The notes below the pieces were generated by a model, which was given only the letters and a program-made list of their open reading frames with translations, made no database searches and was not told the DNA's origin. A stretch of 64,000 nt of DNA, taken from contig NZ_CP132353.1 in the NCBI RefSeq assembly GCF_030758455.1, forward strand, positions 2,170,001-2,234,000, in the 5' to 3' direction. Of this stretch, positions 1 through 8,981 are shown piece after piece. Position 1 is the first letter of the stretch. Each line of letters opens with the position of its first letter. Both the position numbers and the translations under genes were made by a program. The stretch comes from Erwinia pyri (GTDB lineage Bacteria; Pseudomonadota; Gammaproteobacteria; Enterobacterales; Enterobacteriaceae).

Positions 1-340
1 TCCATGGCAGCCTGCCAGCCAGCGTACTGTTGATGGACTCGGTGATTAACACGCTTCCGGTTTCAGTCTTGAAGGAGGTTTCCAGAATATTGCTGTCTTT
101 GCGGTAGCGCCGCTCAACGGTATAAGGCTGGTTGGGTTCCAGCTGAAAATAACCTCCTATGCCGCTATCCAGAATGCGGTCAAACAGGGGGGGGGAATCA
201 AGATTGGGCGCGCACCACCAGTCGATCGAGCCGTCGGGTGCAATTAACGCCACGGACCGGCCCTCGCCGATGGCCGCATAGTCACCTAATTCGGCATAAC
301 CATTATCCCGCTCTGGCGTGTTATAGCTTTTATTCTTCAT
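1..340 (-). CDS. GH15 family glycoside hydrolase, 5' part only
   Basis: N-terminal 113 residues of a glucoamylase/trehalase-like glycoside hydrolase family 15 protein; the rest lies outside the window. The visible part has the family's opening pattern: a 'YAAIGEGRSVALIAPDGSIDW' type stretch (residues about 20-40), then a Cys/Pro/Asp-rich segment (APNLDSPPLFDRILD), i.e. the beta-sandwich domain that precedes the (alpha/alpha)6 catalytic barrel. The catalytic part cannot be seen. The ATG at 340 is chosen because the only nearby alternative (349-351) runs into a stop after four codons. Two identical palindromes lie upstream at 493-536 and could control it. The family hydrolyses alpha-glucosidic bonds of starch-like glucans or trehalose; the substrate here is unknown. 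Confidence 0.8.
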   Translation of the reverse strand, partial: MKNKSYNTPERDNGYAELGDYAAIGEGRSVALIAPDGSIDWWCAPNLDSPPLFDRILDSGIGGYFQLEPNQPYTVERRYRKDSNILETSFKTETGSVLITESINSTLAGRLPW

Positions 341-492
341 CGTTCGTTCATCCTTGTCAGGGAAAGTTATACGCCTGGAAGGGAGCTGGCGTAACTGCAA
401 CGGGTGCCTGAAAGGAAGTGTTCCCGGCTCCTGATTGAAAAGTATAGATAAAGGAGCCGGGAATGGAGGGTTAACAGAGCAATCATTTCATG

Positions 493-536
493 GTGACAAC
501 GTCACGTATTCAGTTGCGCCCATGTGACAACGTCAC
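493..536. promoter_or_regulatory. paired identical 13-bp palindromes, candidate operator
   Basis: GTGACAACGTCAC occurs twice, at 493-505 and 524-536, start to start 31 bp, about three helical turns. Each is an inverted repeat of GTGAC around a 3-bp centre. They sit between the GH15 start (340) and the 3' end of the HD gene (541), so the GH15 promoter is the likely target. The TGTGA/TCAC spacing is 5, not the 6 expected for CRP. The cognate regulator is unknown. Confidence 0.5.
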
Positions 537-540
537 GAAA

Positions 541-1182
541 TCAGCCCGGCCAGCGTGACTGCCGGATGACCTGACAGAAATTACCCGCTGTAAAGCCCGG
601 CTCTTTATCTGCGATAACATCAGCCTTTACGTTGCCGAAGGTGGTTTGCGGTTTCTGTTTGATGCCCTCATAAAACGCCTGAATGATCTCCTCCTTGAAT
701 GCCAGCGGACGGGGATGTAAGCCTGTCACTGCTCTAATCTCCTGTGGCGAAAACTGGTCGAACCCTATACCCAACACATCCATCTCCACGCCGGCAGTCA
801 CCAGTGCTATCTCGGGATCCATAAATTCCGGAATACCGGGCGTGGTATGCAGGGCAATCGCGGTCCAGACCTTGTTAATATCTTGCCGGGAGATGCCGTA
901 ACGTTGCAGAAAATCCCTTGCTGCATTGGCGCCATCCACTTCAAACCGCTTATCGCAGCTGCAGTGATCGTGCGTCAGCCCCATATCGTGAAACATGCAG
1001 CCGACGTAGAGCAGCTCGGCATCCACCTTCACGCCTCGCTGCTGGCCCGCCAGTGCTCCCCAGTAATAGATGCGGCTGGAGTGATGGAACAGCAGGTCAG
1101 ATTCCGTATCGCGTACTAACTCGGTAACTTCCTGCGCCATCTTACTCTGTGGGATCGCTACGCCATTTATCGACTTGGTCAT
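541..1182 (-). CDS. HD-domain protein (cyanamide hydratase-like)
   Basis: A 213-residue soluble protein with HD-superfamily metal motifs in order: His in LLFHHSSR (about residue 34), the HD pair in MFHDMGL (about 68-69), His in ALHTTPG and a downstream Asp near EMDVLG. The family includes phosphohydrolases and fungal cyanamide hydratase-like proteins; no substrate can be assigned. The frame stays open far upstream, but that part overlaps the divergent GlxA gene. ATG 1182 is preferred because a GAAG ribosome site lies about 10 bases upstream; ATG 1230 (229 residues) is the alternative. It is divergent from the GlxA-type regulator at 1298, which may control it. Confidence 0.75.
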   Translation of the reverse strand: MTKSINGVAIPQSKMAQEVTELVRDTESDLLFHHSSRIYYWGALAGQQRGVKVDAELLYVGCMFHDMGLTHDHCSCDKRFEVDGANAARDFLQRYGISRQDINKVWTAIALHTTPGIPEFMDPEIALVTAGVEMDVLGIGFDQFSPQEIRAVTGLHPRPLAFKEEIIQAFYEGIKQKPQTTFGNVKADVIADKEPGFTAGNFCQVIRQSRWPG

Positions 1183-1297
1183 TTTTTTATACTCTTCAGG
1201 ATTGATTTGCCCCAGTCTGAAGGCGATCATTAATGGCTTAAACCGTCTCTTTACGACGAAATGAGACAAAACGATCCTTAAGGACACCGGAGGAGCA

Positions 1298-2266
1298 ATG
1301 CCACATGAAATGGTTATTCTGGCCGTGCCTGGCGTGCAGTTGCTGGACGTTTCCGGCCCCGTAGACGTCTTTACCGAGGCCAATCGCATCCTGAACCGTC
1401 AGGTCTATTCCGCAAGCGTTATGGCGACAGAGTCGCTTACCATCCACTCATCTTCCGGAGTCAGAGTGCTGGCAGACCGCCTGCTCAGCGAGAAGCAAGG
1501 GATTGCTACTAACACCTTTCTTGTTGCGGGCGCGCCTGAGATGGCTCACTACCTGCCGGAAGCGGCGGCATTGGCCGCCATCAGCCGTTACTGTCTGCAA
1601 AGCCAGCGCTATGGCTCGATCTGCAGCGGCGCTCTGCTTCTGGCGCAGACAGGATTGCTGAAGGGAAAGAGGGTAACGACGCACTGGGCCTGCGCCAGCG
1701 AGCTGGCGCGTTATCCGGAGGTCAGGGTAGACGCGGATGCACTCTATGTTGCGGACGGGCGGCTGCGAACCGCGGCGGGCGTCACCTCGGGTCTGGACCT
1801 TGCGCTCAGGCTGGTCGAGGAGGATCTGGGACAAGAAGTCGCGCTGGAAGTAGCGAATAACCTGGTAATGTTCTTTCGTCGGCCGGTTAATCAGAGCCAT
1901 TTTATGCGGAGCGCCTCCATTACCTTAAGTGGCCGTTCCTCCTTCCAGGATTTGCTGCGCTGGAGCAGCAGCAACCTGCAGAGCGTGAAAAATGTCGCCA
2001 TGATGGCGGCGCATATGAACCTCAGCGAGCGGCATTTGAGCCGGCTTTTTCGTCAGGAGCTTTCGGTCACGCCCGCTCAGTGGCTGGAGCGAGAGCGGGT
2101 AGCGAAAGCTAAGCTGCTGCTGGCGCGAGGTCTTGCCGCTAAAGTAGTTGCAACCGAGTGCGGTTTCTCCGGTGTGGATGTGATGCGCAGAGCATTCACG
2201 CGGGTAACCGGGATGACGCCAGGCGTCTATACGCGGTTTATCGCAGCGCCGGAGAATGCCCCTTAA
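1298..2266 (+). CDS. GlxA-type AraC-family transcriptional regulator
   Basis: 322 residues with two parts. Residues about 3-190 form a DJ-1/PfpI (class I glutamine amidotransferase-like) domain with the nucleophile-elbow stretch YGSICSGALLLAQ. Residues about 210-315 form an AraC double helix-turn-helix (LSERHLSRLFRQEL, then the second HTH near VVATECGFSGVDVMRRAF). Such proteins are cytoplasmic activators or repressors whose amidotransferase-like domain senses a ligand. A ribosome site (GGAGGAGC) precedes the ATG. It is divergent from the HD protein and 87 bases upstream of the LLM oxidoreductase, so either could be its target. Ligand unknown. Confidence 0.88.
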   Translation: MPHEMVILAVPGVQLLDVSGPVDVFTEANRILNRQVYSASVMATESLTIHSSSGVRVLADRLLSEKQGIATNTFLVAGAPEMAHYLPEAAALAAISRYCLQSQRYGSICSGALLLAQTGLLKGKRVTTHWACASELARYPEVRVDADALYVADGRLRTAAGVTSGLDLALRLVEEDLGQEVALEVANNLVMFFRRPVNQSHFMRSASITLSGRSSFQDLLRWSSSNLQSVKNVAMMAAHMNLSERHLSRLFRQELSVTPAQWLERERVAKAKLLLARGLAAKVVATECGFSGVDVMRRAFTRVTGMTPGVYTRFIAAPENAP

Positions 2267-2353
2267 GCCGAAGTTAATGAGCTTGCCAGCGGGAGGCGTT
2301 CACCTTCATGCTGCAGGCTGGGAAATATTTCTTTGCTACAGGAGACCTGAATC

Positions 2354-3379
2354 ATGAAAAAAATTGGATTTCTCTCGTTTGGCCACTGGACGCCGTCGCC
2401 GCAGTCGGCAACACAATCAGCAGCCGATGCGCTGTTGCAATCCATTGAGCTGGCGGTTGCGGCTGAAGAGCTGGGCGCTGACGGCGCCTATTTCCGCGTA
2501 CACCATTTCGCCCGTCAGCTAAGCGCGCCTTTCCCGCTGCTGGCTGCTGTGGGCGCTAAAACCAGCCGCATTGAAATTGGTACCGGCGTGATCGATATGC
2601 GCTATGAAAATCCTCTTTATATGGCTGAGGATGCGGGCGTAGCGGATTTGATCAGCGGCGGGCGTCTACAGCTTGGCATCAGCCGCGGCTCTCCAGAGCA
2701 GGTGGTGGAAGGGTGGCGCTATTTCGGCTATCAGCCCGAAGAGGGCGAGAGCGATGCGGATATGGGCCGTCGCCACACGGAAAAACTGCTGGAAGTGCTG
2801 CGCGGTGAAGGTTTTGCCAAACCGAACCCTCAGCCCATGTTCCCGAATCCTCCCGGTCTGCTGCGGCCAGAACCCTTCTCGGCAGGTTTGCGCGAGCGTA
2901 TCTGGTGGGGATCGGGTTCTAACGCTACCGCCATCTGGGCAGCAAAGCTGGGCATGAATCTGCAAAGCTCCACGCTGAAAGATGATGAAACGGGCGAGCC
3001 GTTCCATATTCAGCAGGCAAAACAGATCCGCGCCTATCGTGAAGCCTGGCAGGCAGCAGGGCATACGCGCACGCCGCGGGTCTCGGTCAGCCGCAGCATT
3101 TTTGCGCTGATGAACGCCACCGATCGGGCTTACTTCGGCGCCAGCCGTGAAGGGGGCGATCAGATCGGTTATCTGGATGAGAAGACGCGCGCCATTTTTG
3201 GCCGCAGCTATTCAGCGGAGCCGGAAGCGCTGATAGCGCAGTTAGCGAAAGATGAAGCGATTGCGGAGGCAGATACCCTGCTGCTAACCATCCCAAACCA
3301 GCTGGGGGTGGAATATTGCGCGCATGTGATGGAGTCGATTCTTAAGCATGTTGCACCGGCGCTGGGCTGGCGCGACTGA
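2354..3379 (+). CDS. LLM-class flavin-dependent oxidoreductase
   Basis: 341-residue luciferase-like monooxygenase, a TIM barrel using reduced FMN. The N-terminus carries the fold signature (AAEELGADGAYFRVHHFA about residues 37-53) and the conserved second segment about residues 70-115 (RIEIGTGVIDMRYENPLYMAEDAG). GGRLQLGISRGSPEQV (about 105-120) is the usual phosphate-binding region. Most relatives oxidise or cleave small organics; the substrate cannot be told. AGGAGACCTGAATC before the ATG gives a fair ribosome site. Same strand as the GlxA regulator; a strong hairpin lies 20 bases after the stop. Confidence 0.88.
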   Translation: MKKIGFLSFGHWTPSPQSATQSAADALLQSIELAVAAEELGADGAYFRVHHFARQLSAPFPLLAAVGAKTSRIEIGTGVIDMRYENPLYMAEDAGVADLISGGRLQLGISRGSPEQVVEGWRYFGYQPEEGESDADMGRRHTEKLLEVLRGEGFAKPNPQPMFPNPPGLLRPEPFSAGLRERIWWGSGSNATAIWAAKLGMNLQSSTLKDDETGEPFHIQQAKQIRAYREAWQAAGHTRTPRVSVSRSIFALMNATDRAYFGASREGGDQIGYLDEKTRAIFGRSYSAEPEALIAQLAKDEAIAEADTLLLTIPNQLGVEYCAHVMESILKHVAPALGWRD

Positions 3380-3398
3380 TTACTCTGTAAAGGGAGAA

Positions 3399-3424
3399 GA
3401 GAGGAGGCGGAAGAGCCTCCTCTC
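3399..3424. terminator. hairpin terminator, probably bidirectional
   Basis: A perfect 10-bp stem (GAGAGGAGGC 3399-3408 with GCCTCCTCTC 3415-3424) closes a 6-nt loop. It lies between the LLM gene and the convergent lipoprotein gene. No clear T run on the plus side; a pyrimidine-rich tract follows on the minus side. Confidence 0.6.
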
Positions 3425-3469
3425 ATCAGAGCCGTGGGGAGCGCACTTCTCTCCGCCACGTCAGCAGGA

Positions 3470-4438
3470 TTATTCGCTGCTGCCCGAGGTCTGGGCGGTG
3501 GCAAGCGGGGTGGTTCCAGACTGCTCTGTGGTGCTGTTCTGAGTGGTTGCTGAAGTTGTTGCCGGAGAACTCTCTTCAGTGGTGCCCTGCGTCGTTTCCG
3601 TAGTAGTCGCAGATGGGGAAACCGTGGTGCTCTGAGAAGAGGCCGCGGGTTGAGAAGCGGCTGTACTCTGCGTGGTTTCCGTTGTGGTGGTGGTCACAGG
3701 CTGCGTGGCAGCGGTGCTCTGTGAACTCTCCGCTGTGGTTGCAGGCTGTGAATCGGCCGCGCTCTGGGTAGTCTCTGTAGCCGCAGGCTGAGAAGTCACT
3801 GTACTCTGCGTTGTTTCGGTGGTGGTTGCAGAGGGATCCGCTGGAGCGCTGACGGGCGCTGGTGATGCCGTCTGCGTTGTTGCCGCAGGCGTCGCGGTTG
3901 CCTGAGCAGTCGCGCTGTTCTCTGTTACGGCGGCCGGTACGGTGGTGTCAGTGACTGGCGTTGTTGCTGCCGCGTTCTGATTCTCCTGCGCCGGGGCTGC
4001 TTCCTGTTTAGCCGGTTCAGGGGCCGGGGCAGGCTTAGCCGGAAGCTTCGTCACGCCCTCTTTGACAAACACCGGTTTATCCCGGGTCACAGAATAGGCG
4101 AGTTGTGTAACTTCCCCAGGATTGGTGGTGACCTCAATGGACTGGATAGTCACGCGGCCAAGACCAAGCAGCGTCTGAGCATAACCGCCCACCTGATGCT
4201 TTCCGGCCGGGATCTGCACTTCGGTGTTCTTACCGGGCAGCAGTGGACCGGCATCATTGCCATCAACCGTCAGGAAGATAGAGGAACCGTCATCAGCGCG
4301 GGTCATCACATGAGAGACATTGATCTGCGATGGGCCATTAAAGAAATCATCGGGCGTACCGGCCTGCTGATGTTTGGCGCAACCGGTGAGGGTTAAAGCG
4401 GCCGTTAACGCGGCCAGTGTGAAACGATAAGACATCAT
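3470..4438 (-). CDS. lipoprotein with long Thr/Ser/Gln/Ala-rich repeat tail
   Basis: 322 residues. The N-terminus is a lipoprotein signal ending in the lipobox LTGC (Cys about residue 20), so it should be lipid-anchored at the cell envelope. Residues about 30-135 form a compact domain of unknown family (VSHVMTRADDGSSIFLTVDG, then an IPAGKHQV segment as in PEGA-like or Ig-like folds). From about residue 135 it is low-complexity: a Pro/Ala/Glu linker, then about 180 residues of degenerate TTTETTQSTAASQPA-type units. This tail resembles a wall- or surface-spanning stalk and may be prone to length change. The start may be either of two adjacent ATGs. A palindrome at 4536-4550 lies in the promoter region. 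Confidence 0.75.
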   Translation of the reverse strand: MMSYRFTLAALTAALTLTGCAKHQQAGTPDDFFNGPSQINVSHVMTRADDGSSIFLTVDGNDAGPLLPGKNTEVQIPAGKHQVGGYAQTLLGLGRVTIQSIEVTTNPGEVTQLAYSVTRDKPVFVKEGVTKLPAKPAPAPEPAKQEAAPAQENQNAAATTPVTDTTVPAAVTENSATAQATATPAATTQTASPAPVSAPADPSATTTETTQSTVTSQPAATETTQSAADSQPATTAESSQSTAATQPVTTTTTETTQSTAASQPAASSQSTTVSPSATTTETTQGTTEESSPATTSATTQNSTTEQSGTTPLATAQTSGSSE

Positions 4439-4535
4439 ACCTCGCTATCCTGGGTTGCTTCGAATCAACCATTTTACCGTGACTGCAGAAGGAATACAGC
4501 AGGATAGCGTTAGGGTTCGTCTCAAAAATTACCAC

Positions 4536-4550
4536 TAACTGTTACAGTTA
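4536..4550. promoter_or_regulatory. 15-bp palindrome upstream of the lipoprotein gene
   Basis: TAACTGTTACAGTTA is a perfect 7-1-7 inverted repeat about 100 bases upstream of the lipoprotein start and just downstream of the GNAT stop. Its position fits an operator. The regulator is not known. Confidence 0.4.
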
Positions 4551-4603
4551 TGCGTTAAACCGGCGGCCATATTTAACGAAATAAGACCATTTTTTATGCT
4601 GTT

Positions 4604-5317
4604 TCAGAGCGGGGTACGGACCCTCTTTAATAATGTTTCCAGCTTAACTTTCTGCTCCCCTGCATCCGTAAAATTCTCCTCTGCCAGCCACGCTGTCAGC
4701 GCTTTATCTACCGCTGGCCACTCGGCATCAATAATCGACAGCCACTCCGTATCGCGATTACGCTGTTTACGAACCATAGCCTGACGGAAACGCCCTTCGT
4801 AAGTGAAGCCCAGTCTCTCTGCCGCGCGACGCGACGCCTGATTCAGCGAATCACAACGCCAGGCCACGCGGCGATAGCCCAGTGAAAAGGCGTATTGCAA
4901 CATAAGAAACACTGCTTCTGTTCCGATGGCCGTACGTTGCATCAGCGGCGACCAGGTGACATGACCTATTTCGGTAAGACCGTGCTCTGTATCGTTCTCG
5001 GCGAAACAGACCACACCCACGGCCGTTGCGGTTTTCTCGTCAATCACGGCATAGGGAACCAGGCTCTTATCCTGGATCTTGTCCGTTATCCAGGCGCTCA
5101 TCTCTGAAAGAGTGCGCGGCATCATCGAGCCCAGCCAGGTCCAGTCACGATCGTCGCCAGCCAGAGAGTAGGCGGCAAATAACGCTTCTGAATGATCCAG
5201 AGCAAGAGGCACTAAATGCGAGAACCGGCCATGTAAAGTGCCGCGAACCAGCTCGGGCACCGGTTGCCAGTCAGGTAACTCCGCGCCGGTTGGCTGACCA
5301 TATTGATTGATGCACAT
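4604..5317 (-). CDS. GNAT-family N-acetyltransferase (RimJ/RimL-like)
   Basis: 237 residues with the GNAT fold. The acetyl-CoA-binding part is about residues 115-180 (GLTEIGHVTWSPLMQRTAIGTEAVFLML, then WRCDSLNQASRRAAERLGFTYEGRFRQ, the typical last motif of the RimJ/L group). Relatives acetylate protein N-termini or small amines; the target is unknown. ATG 5317 is chosen over the GTG nine bases upstream because AAGGAG lies 8 bases before the ATG. It stands alone between the lipoprotein gene and the ddc terminator. Confidence 0.85.
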   Translation of the reverse strand: MCINQYGQPTGAELPDWQPVPELVRGTLHGRFSHLVPLALDHSEALFAAYSLAGDDRDWTWLGSMMPRTLSEMSAWITDKIQDKSLVPYAVIDEKTATAVGVVCFAENDTEHGLTEIGHVTWSPLMQRTAIGTEAVFLMLQYAFSLGYRRVAWRCDSLNQASRRAAERLGFTYEGRFRQAMVRKQRNRDTEWLSIIDAEWPAVDKALTAWLAEENFTDAGEQKVKLETLLKRVRTPL

Positions 5318-5412
5318 GTTTTGCACTCCTTATCCTCTCTCCGTCCCGCTAATATAGCGTTAATTCGCTGTTTATCATCAGAACAGATACACGGATGCCA
5401 GGTCGACTGCAA

Positions 5413-5444
5413 TAAAAAAGCCGACAACAAATGTTGTCGGCTTT
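5413..5444 (-). terminator. rho-independent terminator of dat-ddc
   Basis: Read on the minus strand, AAAGCCGACAACA pairs with its complement (5417-5429 with 5432-5444) and a run of six T follows. It lies 27 bases after the ddc stop. Confidence 0.88.
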
Positions 5445-5470
5445 CAGGCGCTACAGGCGGTGATAAGTGC

Positions 5471-6943
5471 TTAGCCTGCCAGCAGGCTTTCCGCTGTGCT
5501 CTCCACCAGTGCCAGCAGGACTTTGATATCCTCCAGGGTCACCGTTGGGTTAAGCAGGGTCAGTTTCAGGCAGGTCACGCCGCCTGATTCGGTCACACCC
5601 ACGTTTGCACGACCGGAATCGAGCAGGGCATCACCAATCTTCTGGTTCAGCAAGGCCACTGCAGCATCGCTGTTCAGCGAGGCGTGCTGCGGACGATAGC
5701 GGAACAGCACGCTGGCCAGCTGCGGCTGCATCACCAGCTCCAGCGAAGCCTGCCCGGTAACGTAGCCTGCCACTTCCTGAGCCAGCGTCACGCCGTGATC
5801 GATGATTTCGGCATACTGTTTCTGACCCAGCGCTTCCAGACCCATCCACAGTTTCAACGCATCAAAACGGCGGGTGGTCTGCAGTGATTTCGACACCAGA
5901 TTCGGCACGCCCTGAGCTTCATCAAACTCGGAGTTCAGGTAAGCGGCCTGGTAACGCATCAGTTCATAATGACGCGCTTCTTTCAGCAGGAAGGCGCCAC
6001 AGCTGATGGTCTGGAAGAACTGCTTGTGGAAGTCCAGGGTGATGGAATCCACCAGCTCGATGCCGTCCAGATAATCACGGTACTTCTCAGAGAGCAGCAA
6101 TGCGCCACCCCAGGCCGCATCAACGTGCACCCAGATCTGCTGTTCAGCGGCAAGCTTAGCAATGGCACGCAGCGGGTCGATAGCGCCCGCATCCGTGGTG
6201 CCCGCGGTGGCAACGATAGCCAGGATCTGCTCGCCGTTGGCTTTCACCTGCGCCACTTTCTCTGCCAGATCGTTCAGATCCATACGTGAGAAGCGATCGG
6301 TTTTCACCAGAGTAACGGATTGATAACCGAGACCCAGCAGCGCCATGTTCTTCTGCACAGAGAAGTGTGCATGCTCAGAACAGAACACTTTGATCTTCTT
6401 CAGGTCACCGATCAGGCCATCCTGCTGCACAGAGTGACCCTGACGCGCAAAGAAGGCATCACGTGCCAGCATCAGGCCCATCAGATTACTCTGGGTGCCG
6501 CCGCTGGTGAACACGCCCGCATCGCCAGGCTGATAGCCAACCTGAGTACGCAGCCATTCAATCAGCTTCATCTCGATGATGGTGGCTGACGGGCTTTGAT
6601 CCCAGGAGTCCATGCTCTGGTTAGTGGCGTTGATCAACACTTCCGCTGCCTGGCTGACCACCAGGCTTGGGCAATGCAGGTGCGCCACGCACTGCGGGTG
6701 GTGAACCGACAGGCTGTCTTTTAAAAAGTACTCAACCGCACGCTCAATAGCGGCCTGGTTGCCCAGGCCCTGAGGATTGAAATCCAGCTTGATACGTTCG
6801 CGCAGTTCAGCAACGCTTTTGCCCTGATACATCTCAGGCTGTTGCAACCATTGCACCACGGCACGGCTACTCTGTTCAATTGCTTGCTGGTAGGCTTCAG
6901 TGCTTTGCGCTGAAGCAGCCAGAATTGGGTTTGACCCGGACAT
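5471..6943 (-). CDS. ddc: L-2,4-diaminobutyrate decarboxylase
   Basis: 490-residue group II PLP-dependent decarboxylase. It converts L-2,4-diaminobutyrate to 1,3-diaminopropane in the cytoplasm. Visible motifs: SGGTQSNLMGLMLARD (PLP phosphate binding), VHVDAAWGG (Asp to the pyridine nitrogen) and SITLDFHKQFFQ with the PLP lysine. Length fits the family. ATG 6943 is preferred to GTG 6952 because GGAG lies 8 bases upstream of the ATG. It starts 14 bases after the dat stop, so the two form one operon; the product of Dat is its substrate, which supports the assignment over other amino-acid decarboxylases. Confidence 0.93.
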   Translation of the reverse strand: MSGSNPILAASAQSTEAYQQAIEQSSRAVVQWLQQPEMYQGKSVAELRERIKLDFNPQGLGNQAAIERAVEYFLKDSLSVHHPQCVAHLHCPSLVVSQAAEVLINATNQSMDSWDQSPSATIIEMKLIEWLRTQVGYQPGDAGVFTSGGTQSNLMGLMLARDAFFARQGHSVQQDGLIGDLKKIKVFCSEHAHFSVQKNMALLGLGYQSVTLVKTDRFSRMDLNDLAEKVAQVKANGEQILAIVATAGTTDAGAIDPLRAIAKLAAEQQIWVHVDAAWGGALLLSEKYRDYLDGIELVDSITLDFHKQFFQTISCGAFLLKEARHYELMRYQAAYLNSEFDEAQGVPNLVSKSLQTTRRFDALKLWMGLEALGQKQYAEIIDHGVTLAQEVAGYVTGQASLELVMQPQLASVLFRYRPQHASLNSDAAVALLNQKIGDALLDSGRANVGVTESGGVTCLKLTLLNPTVTLEDIKVLLALVESTAESLLAG

Positions 6944-6957
6944 CCACTTCACTCCAT

Positions 6958-8340
6958 TCAGACAGGTTTGACGCCAGCTGATAACAGGGCGCTTTCAAAC
7001 TTATCAATGAAAACAGCCAGTTCTTCCTTAGTGATCAACAGCGAAGGCAACAGGCGCAGCACGCAACCGTTACGACCGCCACGTTCGAGGATCAGACCCG
7101 CCTCAAAACATTTTTTCTGCAGCAGGGCAGAAAGCTGACCGTCGGCTGGGTAGCAACCCATATGATCCTGCGCTTCGTCTGGTTTAACGATCTCAATACC
7201 GATCATCAGGCCCAGACCGCGAACGTGGCCGATAACCGGATAACGTTTCTGCAGTTCAGCCAGCTGGCCTTTCAGCCATTCGCCCTGTGCCGCCACTTTG
7301 TCGGCAATATTATTTTCTTTCAGCAATTTCAGCGTGGTCAGGCCGGTAGCCATCGCCAGCTGGTTGCCGCGGAAGGTACCGGTATGATGACCCGGCTCCC
7401 AGGCGTCAAACTGCTTTTTAATGCCCAGCACGGCCAGCGGCAGGCCACCGCCCACAGCTTTGGACATCACGATAATGTCTGGCTCGATGCCTGCGTGTTC
7501 AAAGGCGAACTGTTTGCCGGTACGGCAGAAGCCAGCCTGAACTTCATCAAGGATCAGCAGAATGCCGTGCTCCTGAGTCACTTTACGAATGCGCTGCAGC
7601 CATTCAGCCGGAGCCGGGTTCACGCCGCCTTCGCCCTGAACCGCTTCCAGGATCACCGCAGCAGGTTTGCGTACGCCGCTTTCCACGTCGTTGATCAGGT
7701 TGTCGAAGTAGTAAGTCAGTGCTTTAACGCCAGCGTCACCGCCAATGCCAAGCGGGCAGCGGTACTCATGCGGATAAGGCATAAACTGCACTTCCGGCAT
7801 CATGCCGTTAACGGCTTCTTTTGGTGACAGGTTACCTGTTACCGCCAGCGCGCCGTGCGTCATGCCGTGATAACCGCCAGAGAAGCTGATCACGCCGGTA
7901 CGGCCAGTATGCTTCTTAGCCAGTTTCAGGGCAGCTTCAACCGCATCTGCGCCGGAAGGGCCGGTAAACTGCAGGCAGTACTCTTTACCCTGACCCGGTA
8001 ATAAGGAGAGCAGGTACTCAGAGAACTGATCTTTTAAAGGTGTAGTAAGATCCAGGGTATGTAACGGCAAGCCGCTGGTAATGACATTTTGGATGCTTTG
8101 CAGGACAGCAGGATGGTTGTGTCCAAGCGCCAGCGTTCCCGCACCGGCCAGGCAATCAAGATATTGATTATTCTCAACATCGGTGATCCATACGCCTTCC
8201 GCTTTCGCAATGGCGAATGGTAATTTACGGGGATAACTCCTGACATTCGACTCCATTTCAGCCTGTCTGGCTAAATAGGTCTCATTGTTAGCATTAGCAG
8301 AATTCGCACCTAAATTATCAATACGGACTTTATCCGTCAT
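6958..8340 (-). CDS. dat: L-2,4-diaminobutyrate:2-oxoglutarate aminotransferase
   Basis: 460-residue class III PLP aminotransferase. It makes L-2,4-diaminobutyrate from aspartate semialdehyde with glutamate as amino donor, the first step to 1,3-diaminopropane. Visible motifs: [17 protein letters not shown] near the N-terminus, [34 protein letters not shown] (Asp-Glu), and [16 protein letters not shown] with the PLP lysine. Two adjacent ATGs (8343, 8340) follow TAGGAGAGAT; the second is spaced best at 7 bases. First gene of dat-ddc, with a sigma-70 promoter at 8426-8454. No siderophore genes adjoin, so the diamine is probably an end product. Confidence 0.93.
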   Translation of the reverse strand: MTDKVRIDNLGANSANANNETYLARQAEMESNVRSYPRKLPFAIAKAEGVWITDVENNQYLDCLAGAGTLALGHNHPAVLQSIQNVITSGLPLHTLDLTTPLKDQFSEYLLSLLPGQGKEYCLQFTGPSGADAVEAALKLAKKHTGRTGVISFSGGYHGMTHGALAVTGNLSPKEAVNGMMPEVQFMPYPHEYRCPLGIGGDAGVKALTYYFDNLINDVESGVRKPAAVILEAVQGEGGVNPAPAEWLQRIRKVTQEHGILLILDEVQAGFCRTGKQFAFEHAGIEPDIIVMSKAVGGGLPLAVLGIKKQFDAWEPGHHTGTFRGNQLAMATGLTTLKLLKENNIADKVAAQGEWLKGQLAELQKRYPVIGHVRGLGLMIGIEIVKPDEAQDHMGCYPADGQLSALLQKKCFEAGLILERGGRNGCVLRLLPSLLITKEELAVFIDKFESALLSAGVKPV

Positions 8341-8425
8341 CATATCTCTCCTACAACCCGGCACGTCGTCGTTCCTGGTTGAATAAATGGTTAAAAAAGT
8401 AGCAAATCGCTGTAAAAGCGCGCCC

Positions 8426-8454
8426 AATATAGGACTTTTCTTGCCTGACCTCAA
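8426..8454 (-). promoter_or_regulatory. sigma-70 promoter of dat-ddc
   Basis: On the minus strand, TTGAGG (8449-8454) and TATATT (8426-8431) are separated by exactly 17 bases. This predicts a start near 8419 and a leader of about 80 bases to dat. Confidence 0.65.
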
Positions 8455-8981
8455 TGATTAATTTTGTTAAGAAATGCTTACATTTTTTCTATAGGAATCA
8501 TAACGTTGCAGTAGACGTACTTTTTGTATGGCTATCGCTCGTTTGTTACACTTTGTATAACTTATCTTAAACCCAAATTTTCAGGTTTCCTGTCAGTCAG
8601 ATAGCAGTCTGAAAGCGTGAATTTACCGGAATTAAAAAGTGTGTTGAGAAGGAAATTTGCAGGTTATTTTCATAATTGTTTATTAAGCGAAGCGGTTATT
8701 AACGCTCTGGGGTGGCTTAACGTTAAATGCGAAATCGCGGTTACGCTCTTAAAAAATAATTTATTTATTCTTAAAAAAAGATTTATCAGCGCGAATGCCC
8801 GCTCTTTCAGGTTTTGCTATTAATTTTTTCCGGGCAGCATTTATCCTGAACAGAGAACGATCCGCAGGGAAGGGCGGAGAGATGTTTCTCCGCTTATTTG
8901 TTGAAATTTTAGGGCTATAACGCGGGCGTGCGCTGGAGCTTTTAACGCGTGAAGCCTGTGGCGTAAAGCGCATCCGGTTTG
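8455..8981. other. AT-rich intergenic stretch, no gene recognised
   Basis: Separates the dat promoter from the AraC stop. Short open frames at 8617-8823 (+) and 8761-8973 (-) have no ribosome site, no recognisable protein pattern and overlap each other. Nothing further supported. Confidence 0.5.

Noticed and set aside
523..538. CRP site at the second GTGAC palindrome
   Set aside because: The TGTGA and TCAC halves are 5 bases apart instead of 6, and the exact duplicate at 493 points to another regulator.
7162..7827. 221-codon open frame on the plus strand
   Set aside because: Antisense shadow of dat, whose identity is certain; no ribosome site.
8617..8973. Small open frames on both strands next to the dat promoter
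   Set aside because: They overlap each other, are AT-rich and lack ribosome sites or family resemblance.
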